Part shown: positions 1 through 6,228 of the stretch, piece by piece | Position numbering within the stretch: the stretch's first letter is position 1 | How the letters are laid out: each line of letters opens with the position of its first letter | Source: Kiritimatiellia bacterium | GTDB lineage: Bacteria; Verrucomicrobiota; Kiritimatiellia; RFP12; UBA1067 | Reading direction: 5' to 3' | Length of the DNA stretch: 8,523 bases | NCBI GenBank assembly: GCA_017959645.1 | Contig: JAGDAE010000243.1 | Coordinates: 1 to 8,523 of the forward strand | The notes under the pieces: model-generated | The model's database searches: none | What the model was told of the DNA's origin: nothing | Seen by the model: the letters and a program-made list of their open reading frames with translations, nothing else | Program-made: the position numbers and the translations under genes

Positions 1-635
1 GAATGCATCTTGGCCGCGTCCGCGCCCGACTGCGACGCGATCTTGTTCTGCTGGCTCGCTGCGATGCCCTGCAAGCCCATCGTGATTCCCGACGCAAGCG
101 CCGAGGCCGCGCCGCAGACGATGCCGAGGATCATGCCGACCCTGGCCGCTTCGCGCTGCTTGTCGGCCTGGTCCTGAATCGACTTCTGGATCGCCAGGTT
201 CTGCGCCGTGCGCATGTCGCGCGCCGCGTCGCGCTGCGACTGCGCCACGTCGATCAGAAGCGCCATCAGCGCATAGAGGTCGAAAAGCAGGTTGCCCCTG
301 GACTTCGCGTTGACGTCGGAAATCGCCTGTCCCGCCGCGCCGTAGAGCTCGGCGATGGAATCCTTCATCTTCGCGATCTGCTCGTCGGTGAAGCCGAGAT
401 TGGCGTTCGCCAGCTTGTCGACCAGCCCGTCGAGCACGCCCTTGTCGATGCTCTCGGGAAGCTCCAGATCGTCCGGAATGCTGACGGTCATCGTCTTCAC
501 TTCGCCATCGACCTTCGTGGTGATGGTGAAATCGGTTTTGCCGTCGGCCGCGCCGGTTTTTTCGACTTGGCCGAGCGAGGAAAGCAGCGACTCCCAGTTT
601 ACCGCCCTAGTGCCAGCGTTTACTTCAATGCTCAT
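1..635 (-). CDS. sctB: SctB-type (YopD/IpaC/EspB-like) minor translocator, partial at left edge
   Basis: Reading from ATG at 635 the frame stays open to the window edge, giving 211 codons; the C-terminus lies outside. AGGAG sits 8 nt upstream of the ATG. Residues 1-110 are mostly polar. Residues 116-130 form a short hydrophobic stretch, 131-165 a charged amphipathic helix rich in Q/R/A/D, and about 166-192 a Gly/Ala-rich hydrophobic segment (VGMILGIVCGAASALASGI) suited to membrane insertion, followed by a Gln/Ser/Ala-rich stretch. A single main hydrophobic segment behind a basic amphipathic helix is the layout of minor translocators, which with SctE form the pore in the host membrane. It lies 30 nt downstream of sctE, as yopD follows yopB. 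The assignment rests on architecture and gene order; residue-level similarity to YopD is weak. The N-terminus MSIEVN resembles that of the 262-aa protein upstream (MSIELN), possibly part of a shared secretion signal. Confidence 0.75.
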   Translation of the reverse strand, partial: MSIEVNAGTRAVNWESLLSSLGQVEKTGAADGKTDFTITTKVDGEVKTMTVSIPDDLELPESIDKGVLDGLVDKLANANLGFTDEQIAKMKDSIAELYGAAGQAISDVNAKSRGNLLFDLYALMALLIDVAQSQRDAARDMRTAQNLAIQKSIQDQADKQREAARVGMILGIVCGAASALASGITMGLQGIAASQQNKIASQSGADAAKMH

Positions 636-665
636 TTTCAATGCTCCTTTCTTGTCTTCCGCGAT

Positions 666-1772
666 CTATGCCATGGCGCCGAGGTTCCGGGCGATTTCCG
701 CGCTCGTGTCGGTGGCGGAGGTTATCAGTTCGGCCACCTTGCCCATATTGGCCTGCAGCTGTTCGAGTATCAGCTGGAGCTCCTCCTGGCTCTCGTCGAG
801 CCGCTGGCGTAGCGCCGTGATGATCTTCTCGAGCTCCGTGACATCGGCTTTGGCGTCTTCGGACCGCTTCGCGAAGTAGGTGTTGATTCCTCCGCTGGCG
901 AGCGCGCCGACTCCGACCGCGGTATTGGCGACCGTTATCACGTTCTGGATGTTTTTCGCCGTTTGCGACACGGTTGTCGCGACCTTTCCGGCCGTTTCCG
1001 CCGCCTTCGCCGCCGACGACGCGGCTGCGCTGATGCCGGCCACCATGCCGCCGATGCTGCACGCGAGCGACGCGGCGAGAATCGTCAGGTTGATGATGAG
1101 CCCGGCCGCGAGCATCGCGTCGTTCTTGCTCATGCCGTATTCCTTCTGGAGATGCTCGGCCAGCTTTTCGGTCAGCTTGTCCATGACGCCCGTCTCGTTG
1201 AGGACGAGCGAGGTCACCGCGAGAACCGCGCCCGCGATCGCGAAACCGGCCGCGAGGCCGCCGGTCACCACCGTAAGCGCGACCGCGGCGACGACCGAAA
1301 GGATCGCGCCGAGCCAGCCGAAGATGCGGTTCGCTTTCGCGGCACGCTCGGCGTCGGCCATCTTCTTGATGGACTCGTTGATTTCCTTCATCCGTCCCTC
1401 GTGCTCGGTATCGAGGGTCGACTTCTGTATTTCGATGCGGTCCCTGGCGAGCTTGGTCTGGCGCTCTTCGTTGTCGAGCTGCAGGTACGCGATGAGCTTC
1501 TCGAGATTGGCCTCGAGCTGCTCGACGTCGTCGGGGTTGTCGAGCGCCGGGACGTTCGTCGCGCCGCTCGTCTTCTTCTCGCCCACGCCGTCGGCGCCGG
1601 CCGTATCGGACCTCGACACCTTGAGATTCGCCCCGGCGAGAACCTCCATCGCTTTGCTTACGATTTCCTTGAGCTTCGTCGAGTCTTCGCCGCCCGTCTT
1701 GGAAAGCGCCTCGTACACGGTCTGCGACACCGCCGGCCGCTGCGCATTGCCCATGTTGATTTCGTTGGCCAT
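666..1772 (-). CDS. sctE: SctE-type (YopB/IpaB/CopB-like) major translocator of a type III secretion system
   Basis: This 368-aa protein would be secreted by the T3SS and inserted into the host membrane as the main pore subunit. Residues 1-80 are polar. Residues 75-80 read PALDNP, a perfect PxLxxP motif like the one by which IpaB-type translocators bind their SycD/IpgC-class chaperone. Residues 82-145 are a charged coiled-coil-like helix. Residues 150-192 are a long hydrophobic hairpin-like region (FGWLGAILSVVAAVALTVV, then GLAAGFAIAGAVLAV), and residues 219-250 are a second hydrophobic region. Residues 305-345 form a C-terminal coiled coil. Two hydrophobic regions between coiled coils is the SctE hallmark, and the length is in the range of YopB (about 400). 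The start is ATG at 1772 with AAAGGA upstream. The chaperone gene precedes it by 112 nt and sctB follows by 30 nt. An inverted repeat lies just before its ribosome-binding site. Confidence 0.88.
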   Translation of the reverse strand: MANEINMGNAQRPAVSQTVYEALSKTGGEDSTKLKEIVSKAMEVLAGANLKVSRSDTAGADGVGEKKTSGATNVPALDNPDDVEQLEANLEKLIAYLQLDNEERQTKLARDRIEIQKSTLDTEHEGRMKEINESIKKMADAERAAKANRIFGWLGAILSVVAAVALTVVTGGLAAGFAIAGAVLAVTSLVLNETGVMDKLTEKLAEHLQKEYGMSKNDAMLAAGLIINLTILAASLACSIGGMVAGISAAASSAAKAAETAGKVATTVSQTAKNIQNVITVANTAVGVGALASGGINTYFAKRSEDAKADVTELEKIITALRQRLDESQEELQLILEQLQANMGKVAELITSATDTSAEIARNLGAMA

Positions 1773-1794
1773 GGTTGTTGTTCCTTTCGTTGTT

Positions 1795-1826
1795 CAGGTT
1801 GAAGATTGTGTTTGCCGTTCAACCTG
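1795..1826. repeat. Perfect 9-bp inverted repeat upstream of sctE
   Basis: CAGGTTGAA (1795-1803) and TTCAACCTG (1818-1826) are perfect reverse complements separated by 14 bases. The repeat lies in the 112-nt gap between the chaperone gene and sctE, starting about 22 nt before the sctE start codon and just upstream of its Shine-Dalgarno sequence. It could fold as an RNA hairpin in the operon transcript or serve as a dyad protein-binding site. It has no T-tract, so it does not look like an intrinsic terminator. Its existence is certain; a function is inferred from position only. Confidence 0.5.
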
Positions 1827-1884
1827 CATACACGCAATACGGAAAAAAGTTACACGGAAATTCCAGCCACCCGGTTTTCCGTCT

Positions 1885-2397
1885 TCAGCCCTTCGCCGCC
1901 TCGTCTTCCTTCGCCAGCGCCGCGAACGCTTCTTCGCCGACGGCCTCGCGCAGTTTCGCCGCCTTCGCCCGGTATTCCCGGCCGATGTCGGTGTCTTTCG
2001 GGCAGTAGGCGTCCAGCGCCTCGAGCGAACTGGCGGCGTTGCGCCTGTCGCCCATCGCGAGAAAGCATTCCGCCGCATGGAGCTGGGGCTTCGGGTTGTC
2101 GAGCTTGAGGAACGAGCAGTAGCCGTACGAGGCGACCGCGCTATGGTAGTCTTTGAGCACCTGCTGCACCGCCCCGAGTCCGAGCCAGTACTTCGCGTTG
2201 AGATGGTCGAAAAGCACGAGGAACTGGAAAAGCTTCAGCGCCTCCTCGTATTTCCCGGTCCGGTAGTATCCGAACGCCAGCGAATAGACCGCCTCGAGTT
2301 CGGCGTTGGTGACGCCCTTGAGCCGTTTCAGCGTCGCCCCCTTCTCGATGAGCGCCTTGACGCCGTCGGCTATCTTTCCGGTATCTAACTTCTGCAT
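1885..2397 (-). CDS. sycD: SycD/LcrH-type (class II) T3SS translocator chaperone with TPR repeats
   Basis: This 170-aa protein is the expected length for the LcrH/SycD/IpgC family, cytoplasmic chaperones that keep both translocators soluble before secretion. Three TPR-like helix pairs are visible at about residues 36-69 (AVYSLAFGYYRTGKYEEA), 70-103 (WLGLGAVQQVLKDYHSAV) and 104-137 (LHAAECFLAMGDRRNAASSL). The stretch FLVLFDHLNAKYWLGLGA (59-76) is the family's characteristic TPR1/TPR2 junction. It starts at ATG 2397 behind AGGAG with a 6-nt spacer. It sits between the tip-position gene (45 nt gap) and sctE, as lcrH precedes yopB. The PxLxxP motif in SctE residues 75-80 is the probable ligand for its TPR groove. 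The C-terminal tail, from about residue 150, is charged and Ala/Glu-rich. The family call is firm; in systems with two such chaperones this would be the translocator-linked one. Confidence 0.92.
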   Translation of the reverse strand: MQKLDTGKIADGVKALIEKGATLKRLKGVTNAELEAVYSLAFGYYRTGKYEEALKLFQFLVLFDHLNAKYWLGLGAVQQVLKDYHSAVASYGYCSFLKLDNPKPQLHAAECFLAMGDRRNAASSLEALDAYCPKDTDIGREYRAKAAKLREAVGEEAFAALAKEDEAAKG

Positions 2398-2442
2398 CTT
2401 GTTCTCCTTTCGGTTTGCTGTTTTGTAATGTCGTTCTGAACG

Positions 2443-3231
2443 CTACGCTTTGACGACCTGCGCCTCGTCGAGCGCCGCGAGGATCTGGGCGTCGATCTTG
2501 TCCAGGGCCTCGCTGATGATGTTGGCGACGTCCGTCGCCTGCGCCTTGACCTCCTCTTTGGCGCGGTCGGCGTCGCTCTCCGCGCGCCCGGCTGGCGCCT
2601 GCGACGGCGCGTTCTCGCCCGCCGCGATGCGCATCGCGGCGGCGACCTCGTTCAGCGTCGTCGCGGCTATCGCCCGCGTGCATTCGGCTATCTTGGCGTC
2701 TATTCCGGAAATCTTCGCCGCCGCGGACGCTATCGCGTTCTCGACGCGGTCGAGTTTTTCCTGCTCTTCGGCGCGCTGGGCCTTGAGTTCCTCGACACGC
2801 TCGCGATGGTCCTCGCCCTCCTGCAACGCCCGTTCGATCGCCCGGTCGAGCTCCTCGATCTTCAGCTCGAGGCTGGTTTTGTCGGTCTTCAGCCCCGACA
2901 GTTCGAGGTTCGCCGCGGCTTTTTCACCGTTCAGCATCTCGATCTCGACCAGCTTCGTCCGCTCGGTTTCGGAAATGCGGTCGGCCATCGAGTCGAGGAC
3001 CGTTTGGAGAATCGAGATTCGCCGCTGCGCAACGCTCAGCCGCACGTCGCCGGTCTCGTTTTTGAGGCGCGCGACGAGCTTTTCGAGATCGCTCGCGGCC
3101 GCTGACGTCACCGTCAGCGCCTTGCCGTCGAGTATCTTGTCCGTCATCTGCGCGGCCGGAGCCCCGTTGTCGATCGAGGCGGCCGCGGCATGGATTGCCG
3201 TTTTTCCGTCTATGTTGAGTTCTATTGACAT
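2443..3231 (-). CDS. Coiled-coil T3SS-associated protein at the needle-tip (LcrV/SctA) position
   Basis: This 262-aa protein was not recognised by sequence. Residues 1-50 are Ala/Gly/Asp-rich and little structured, starting MSIELNIDGK. Residues 50-205 are nearly continuous heptad-like helix rich in Glu, Lys, Arg, Leu and Ile, for example LELKIEELDRAIERAL in the middle. Residues 205-230 are a Pro/Ala/Glu-rich break, and a final helix (232-260) ends in VVKA. There is no hydrophobic segment, so it is not itself a pore former. The ATG at 3231 has AAAGGA upstream. It lies 30 nt after the 121-aa gene and 45 nt before the SycD chaperone, the place held by lcrV in lcrGVH-yopBD. Tip proteins (LcrV, PcrV, IpaD) are soluble, built on a long coiled coil and 250-330 aa long, so a divergent tip protein is the best inference. 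A secreted coiled-coil effector is the main alternative. Confidence 0.7.
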   Translation of the reverse strand: MSIELNIDGKTAIHAAAASIDNGAPAAQMTDKILDGKALTVTSAAASDLEKLVARLKNETGDVRLSVAQRRISILQTVLDSMADRISETERTKLVEIEMLNGEKAAANLELSGLKTDKTSLELKIEELDRAIERALQEGEDHRERVEELKAQRAEEQEKLDRVENAIASAAAKISGIDAKIAECTRAIAATTLNEVAAAMRIAAGENAPSQAPAGRAESDADRAKEEVKAQATDVANIISEALDKIDAQILAALDEAQVVKA

Positions 3232-3261
3232 GGCTGTGTTCCTTTCCGCGTTGACTACACG

Positions 3262-3627
3262 TCAGATCTGAAAAGGTTTCATCATCATCCCGAATTTTTT
3301 TTGCCGGTTCGCCAGTTCGGCGTCCGCCACGCCCCCGTAAACGCCGTCTTCTGAATCCTCGTCGCCGGGAACCGCAGCGACGTCCGCCTCCGACCACTTC
3401 TCCAGCGGGTCCATCCCCCTGCGCTTGAGCTCCTCGTTCACGGCCTCCATCTGCGCGTCGGAAAAGCGCATCGCCATTACCTGCTCGCGCGTAAGCCCCT
3501 GCCGCTCCAGCATGCGGTCCGTCTCGGCGATCCTCAGCTCGGCCTGCGAAACCACGCGCTCGCTGTCCGCAATCGTCTTGCGGATTCTGGCGAGATACGC
3601 CTGCATGTCTTTGTCTGGTCCGGACAT
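3262..3627 (-). CDS. Small helical T3SS-associated protein at the LcrG (tip chaperone) position
   Basis: This 121-aa protein was not recognised by sequence. The start is taken as ATG 3627 because GGGAG lies 5 nt upstream; an upstream extension of the frame to 3852 would run back through the neighbouring remnant and lacks such a site. Residues 6-43 form a charged helix (YLARIRKTIADSERVVSQAE), residues 46-72 a second one, then an acidic linker (about 79-97, with DEDSED) and a basic, Met-rich C-terminus ending MMMKPFQI. A helical hairpin about 40 residues per arm resembles the general form of LcrG/PcrG (about 95 aa) and other small export chaperones. Being the first gene, 30 nt before the candidate tip gene, makes a tip-chaperone or export-control role plausible, but this is inferred from position and shape alone. 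Confidence 0.7.
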   Translation of the reverse strand: MSGPDKDMQAYLARIRKTIADSERVVSQAELRIAETDRMLERQGLTREQVMAMRFSDAQMEAVNEELKRRGMDPLEKWSEADVAAVPGDEDSEDGVYGGVADAELANRQKKFGMMMKPFQI

Positions 3628-3674
3628 TTGGTCTCCCTGTGTCTGCAATTGGTCGTTTCCCGTATTATGGGTGT

Positions 3675-3703
3675 ATTGTATCAAATTTGACGCCAGACCG
3701 CAA
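3675..3703 (-). promoter_or_regulatory. Putative promoter of the T3SS translocon operon
   Basis: On the minus strand TTGCGG (3698-3703) and TACAAT (3675-3680) are separated by 17 bp. The -10 matches consensus at 5 of 6 positions, the -35 at only 3. The predicted transcript starts about 40 nt before the 121-aa gene, which heads the translocon cluster. The stretch is locally AT-rich within GC-rich surroundings. A second -10-like CATAAT at 3664-3669 has no good partner. Confidence 0.45.
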
Positions 3704-3752
3704 CTGCCGCCACCGATGTTTTTTCGCGCGCGCCGCCTCCATGCCCATGCCG

Positions 3753-4274
3753 CTATTTTGCGCCGTGTTTCCAATCCCGAAACGTCTTGAGCTTCGAAAA
3801 GTCGAACTTCCTGCCGCCTGCCCGGAAAAAGTCGATTGCCGGATTCCACCATTCGACGCCGCTCGTCGCATCTTCAGAGACATCTGACAAAACCCAATTC
3901 GTCATCCCAAAGCCGCCTTGATCCGCAAAATCGAAGAGCACCGGCCAATCGAAAACGGTCGAAGAACACGCCGACAAGACAAGTCCCGCAAACGCTATCC
4001 CGGTTCGCGGACTAGACGCGATGCCGGACAGCGCCATCCCAATGAAAGCGAACCACACCCATCCGGCAAGCCATCCGTACTCCGCGAGAAGCGTGATATG
4101 AGAGTTTACCATGGTTCGTATCTCCGGGATGTCCAGCAGAAGAAACGCCGAAGCGACGGCGCCGGAATTGCCCAGACCCACGCCGTCAGGATTGGCCGAG
4201 AACAGTCGCAGTCCCGCAAGCCGGATTTTCGGAAAAACACCATCCCGATGCAGGCTTATCCTCCATCCGCATGA
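3753..4274 (-). pseudogene. 5'-truncated O-antigen ligase/polymerase-like remnant
   Basis: The minus-strand frame opens after an in-frame TAG (4277-4275) and runs 173 codons to TAG at 3755-3753. A GTG at 4181 would give only 142 aa and would cut into conserved sequence, because similar-looking protein continues upstream (LHRDGVFPKIRLAGLRLF, SANPDGVGLGNSG). The stretch VNSHITLLAEYGWLAGW matches the HNxxLxxLAExGxxG signature of the Wzy_C/WaaL family, which polymerises or ligates O-antigen in the inner membrane. It is followed by two hydrophobic segments and a polar tail. Whole family members have roughly 10-12 membrane spans and about 400 aa, so more than half is missing. Just upstream a 14-codon hydrophobic ORF in another frame (4329-4285, MKWGLWAFSTLNAH) could be the original N-terminus left by an internal deletion; that is speculative. 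Expression as a short protein from the GTG cannot be excluded. Confidence 0.7.
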
Positions 4275-4356
4275 CTACCCCCGGTCAATGCGCATTGAGC
4301 GTAGAAAATGCCCAAAGCCCCCATTTCATCACCAATTTGATGACGTCGTTCCGCAC

Positions 4357-4391
4357 CGAATATTACATTCAGGTCCTAATTGTAATATTCG
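4357..4391. repeat. Perfect 11-bp inverted repeat downstream of the epimerase gene
   Basis: CGAATATTACA (4357-4367) and TGTAATATTCG (4381-4391) are exact reverse complements with a 13-bp spacer. It lies between the epimerase stop (4429) and the ligase-like remnant. The arms are AT-rich, centre-to-centre distance is 24 bp, and no T-tract follows, so a dimeric or paired operator site, or the scar of a mobile element, fits better than an intrinsic terminator. Function is not determinable from sequence. Confidence 0.5.
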
Positions 4392-4428
4392 CGCCCCTTA
4401 TGCATTCGAGGATTTCTCCCCTTTCCTC

Positions 4429-5394
4429 CTACCGGTACGTATCGTGAAGATGCTCCTTCATGCCCATCTTGGCGAACCAGGACAGCATGCGCCGGTTGCT
4501 GAAATCGAGATTGTGAGAAACCGTGTCCAGCGAATAGAGCGTCGGGTCGAAAAGCGGCTTGCGGCGCGAGAGCGCCGACGAAAAAGCCGCTACCGGACGT
4601 ATCACCGCCATGGGAACCGGCAATTCCCTCAGCCGCTTTCCCGGCAGGAACTCCTCTGCGATCTCCCGGTAGTACTCGCTCAACGTCACGCGGCGGGAAT
4701 CGAGAACGGTAACCCCCTGCCCGCCGGCTTCCGGAAGAACCATCGCCGCGTGCAACGCCTGGCAGACGTTCGCCACGTGCGCAAGCGGCCATCGGTTGGC
4801 GCCCTTCCAGCGTCCGAAATGGAAGACGAACGGCGAAGAGCTCAGGTAGGCGACCGTGCGCGGCGTTATCGACGTGTCTCCGCGCCCGTAGACGACGCAC
4901 GGGCGCACGCACGAGAACCGCTTTGGCGGCAGATTCCCGGCGAGCCACTTCTCCGACAGTATCTTGTACTTCGGATATGGATTTTTGGTCTTCTCGTCGA
5001 ACGCCAGCTCATCCTCGCTCTCGCCGTTGAAATCGTGCAATCCGTAGACGTCGGACGTCGACAGATAGACGAACCGCCTGACATCCCGCTCCATCGACAA
5101 TCCGGCGAGTCTGCGCACGGCATCGTAATTCGCAGCGCGAAACCACTCGTCGCGCCCCACGTCGCTGGCCAGGGCGGCGACATGCACGACATAGTCGACC
5201 CGGCAATCGAACAGCGCCCCCACCGCGCCGGCATCGGTCAGATCGGCCGTACGTATCTGGGCACCGGATCTCGTTAGCCGGTCTGAGACCTTGCCGCGGA
5301 CGGTTCCTACGACGCGATATCCCGCGCGCGTGAAATATTCCGCCGCATTCGACCCGACATACCCGCCGGCCCCAGTCAGCAGAATCGTCTCCAC
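4429..5394 (-). CDS. NAD(P)-dependent sugar epimerase/dehydratase family protein (extended SDR)
   Basis: This 321-aa protein has the full extended-SDR pattern. The Rossmann glycine motif GAGGYVG is at residues 8-14, the DLTD nucleotide-adenine region at 51-54, HVAAL at 71-75, the catalytic serine in LSTSDVYG (111-118) and the catalytic pair Y140-x-x-x-K144. RPCVVYG is at 164-170 and the substrate-domain PLAHVANVCQAL at 203-214. Members use NAD(P) to epimerise, dehydrate or reduce nucleotide sugars; some act on sterols or flavonoids, and the exact substrate cannot be told here. Residue pattern and length are intact. The start is GTG 5394, since an in-frame stop lies within the promoter upstream and no ATG intervenes; AAAGGG is about 11 nt upstream. 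The adjacent O-antigen ligase-like remnant suggests a surface-glycan role. It is transcribed away from the exported nitroreductase, and an extended -10 element precedes it. Confidence 0.9.
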   Translation of the reverse strand: METILLTGAGGYVGSNAAEYFTRAGYRVVGTVRGKVSDRLTRSGAQIRTADLTDAGAVGALFDCRVDYVVHVAALASDVGRDEWFRAANYDAVRRLAGLSMERDVRRFVYLSTSDVYGLHDFNGESEDELAFDEKTKNPYPKYKILSEKWLAGNLPPKRFSCVRPCVVYGRGDTSITPRTVAYLSSSPFVFHFGRWKGANRWPLAHVANVCQALHAAMVLPEAGGQGVTVLDSRRVTLSEYYREIAEEFLPGKRLRELPVPMAVIRPVAAFSSALSRRKPLFDPTLYSLDTVSHNLDFSNRRMLSWFAKMGMKEHLHDTYR

Positions 5395-5432
5395 TGTGTA
5401 TCGAACCCTTTCATTTTCACCATTTCGCGCGT

Positions 5433-5441
5433 ATTATACCA
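5433..5441 (-). promoter_or_regulatory. Extended -10 promoter of the epimerase gene
   Basis: On the minus strand TGGTATAAT gives a perfect TATAAT (5433-5438) with the extended TGn element. The -35 region is weak (TTGCGC at 18 bp spacing). The predicted start is about 30 nt before the GTG start codon. Confidence 0.6.
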
Positions 5442-5493
5442 TTTTCGCCCATTAACGCGCAACGCGCATAAAACTTTCCAGCGAGCCGCCCCG

Positions 5494-5523
5494 TTGCCGA
5501 AGCGGCCGCGAATATGGTATACT
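5494..5523 (+). promoter_or_regulatory. Promoter of the exported nitroreductase gene
   Basis: TTGCCG (5494-5499) and TATACT (5518-5523) are 18 bp apart, and TGG directly before the -10 makes it an extended -10. The predicted transcript has a very short leader of about 15 nt carrying a consensus AAGGAGG (5531-5537). It is divergent from the epimerase promoter. Confidence 0.6.
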
Positions 5524-5545
5524 GTCGCGCAAGGAGGTAAAAACC

Positions 5546-6172
5546 ATGAAAACACCGTTAATCGCTTCATTCGCCGCAATCTTCGCCGCCGTCGCTTTCG
5601 CAGACTGCTGCGACACCGTAAAACTGCCGACGCCGACGCTCGATTCGGGAATGAGCGTAACCGAAGCACTGAAAGCGAGAAAGTCCATCCGCGCATTCGC
5701 CCCGGACGCGCTTTCCTGCGAAGAACTCTCCACCCTGCTCTGGGCCGCGAACGGATTCAACCGCCCCGACAAGCGCACCAACGCGACCGGCATGAACAAA
5801 CAGACGATAATAATCTACGTCTGCATGGAATCGGGCGCCTACCGCTACGACGCGAAAGAAAACGCGCTTGTGAAAATCTGCGGCAAGGATCTGCGCCCCG
5901 CCGTCGCCGCCTCCCAGGAGTTCGCCGCCACCGCGCCGGTTTCGCTGATCATCGCGGCGGACGTGTCCGACCCGGTCTACAACGGACAGTGGAGCGCGCT
6001 TTCGTGCTACGACGCCGGCATCGTCTCCGGCAACATCTACCTCTTCTGCGCCGCGAACGGCCTCGCCACCGTCTGCCGCGGAACGATGGACCGCGACACC
6101 CTCAAAAAGGAACTCGCGCTCCCCGACGGCGTGACGCTCCATCTCAACCACCCGGTCGGCCGTCCGCTCTGA
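5546..6172 (+). CDS. Exported nitroreductase-family (FMN-dependent) oxidoreductase
   Basis: This 208-aa protein starts at ATG 5546, 8 nt after a consensus AAGGAGG. Residues 1-19 are a signal peptide: short basic start, hydrophobic core FAAIFAAVA, likely cleavage after AFA-19 before DCC. The mature part is a complete nitroreductase fold. RKSIRAF (45-51) is the N-terminal Arg-Ser-Arg FMN-phosphate site, LSTLLWAANGFNRP (61-74) follows, TNATGMNKQTIIIYV (78-92) forms the core strand, and DAGIVSGNIYLFCAANGLAT (156-175) is the second conserved block, with a short C-terminal arm ending NHPVGRPL. The family reduces quinones, nitro compounds or related substrates using FMN and NAD(P)H. Export is notable since NAD(P)H is not available outside the cytoplasm, so the electron donor or purpose is unclear. 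SagB/ThcOx-like dehydrogenases are a related possibility. The Cys pair at 21-22 begins the mature protein but there is no lipobox. Confidence 0.9.
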   Translation: MKTPLIASFAAIFAAVAFADCCDTVKLPTPTLDSGMSVTEALKARKSIRAFAPDALSCEELSTLLWAANGFNRPDKRTNATGMNKQTIIIYVCMESGAYRYDAKENALVKICGKDLRPAVAASQEFAATAPVSLIIAADVSDPVYNGQWSALSCYDAGIVSGNIYLFCAANGLATVCRGTMDRDTLKKELALPDGVTLHLNHPVGRPL

Positions 6173-6201
6173 TCCGGACGGATGAATGAATAAACGAAAC
6201 G

Positions 6202-6226
6202 GAAGCCCGGGTTTTTCCCGGGCTTC
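6202..6226. terminator. Hairpin terminator between convergent genes
   Basis: GAAGCCCGGG (6202-6211) and CCCGGGCTTC (6217-6226) form a perfect 10-bp GC-rich stem with a five-T loop. It is 30 nt after the nitroreductase stop and 2 nt beyond the stop of the minus-strand 29-aa gene, so it probably serves both. The trailing sequence is only moderately T-rich, somewhat better on the minus strand. Confidence 0.7.
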
Positions 6227-6228
6227 GC

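Noticed and set aside
880..2388. Long plus-strand open frame of 502 codons, and others opposite the T3SS genes
   Set aside because: It is antisense to recognisable SctE and SycD proteins, has low-complexity Ser/Ala/Arg composition and spans the gap between them; typical of high-GC shadow frames.
3628..3852. N-terminal extension of the 121-aa protein to 3852
   Set aside because: The extension overlaps the ligase-like remnant and the promoter-like sequence, lacks a ribosome-binding site, and the ATG at 3627 has a good one.
4111..5277. Plus-strand open frame of 388 codons opposite the epimerase
   Set aside because: The minus-strand frame has all SDR motifs; this one is Arg/His/Pro-rich with no domain character.
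6202..6226. Hairpin considered as a REP-type or mobile-element repeat
   Set aside because: Its position between two convergent stop codons, a perfect GC stem and a short loop are explained by a terminator.
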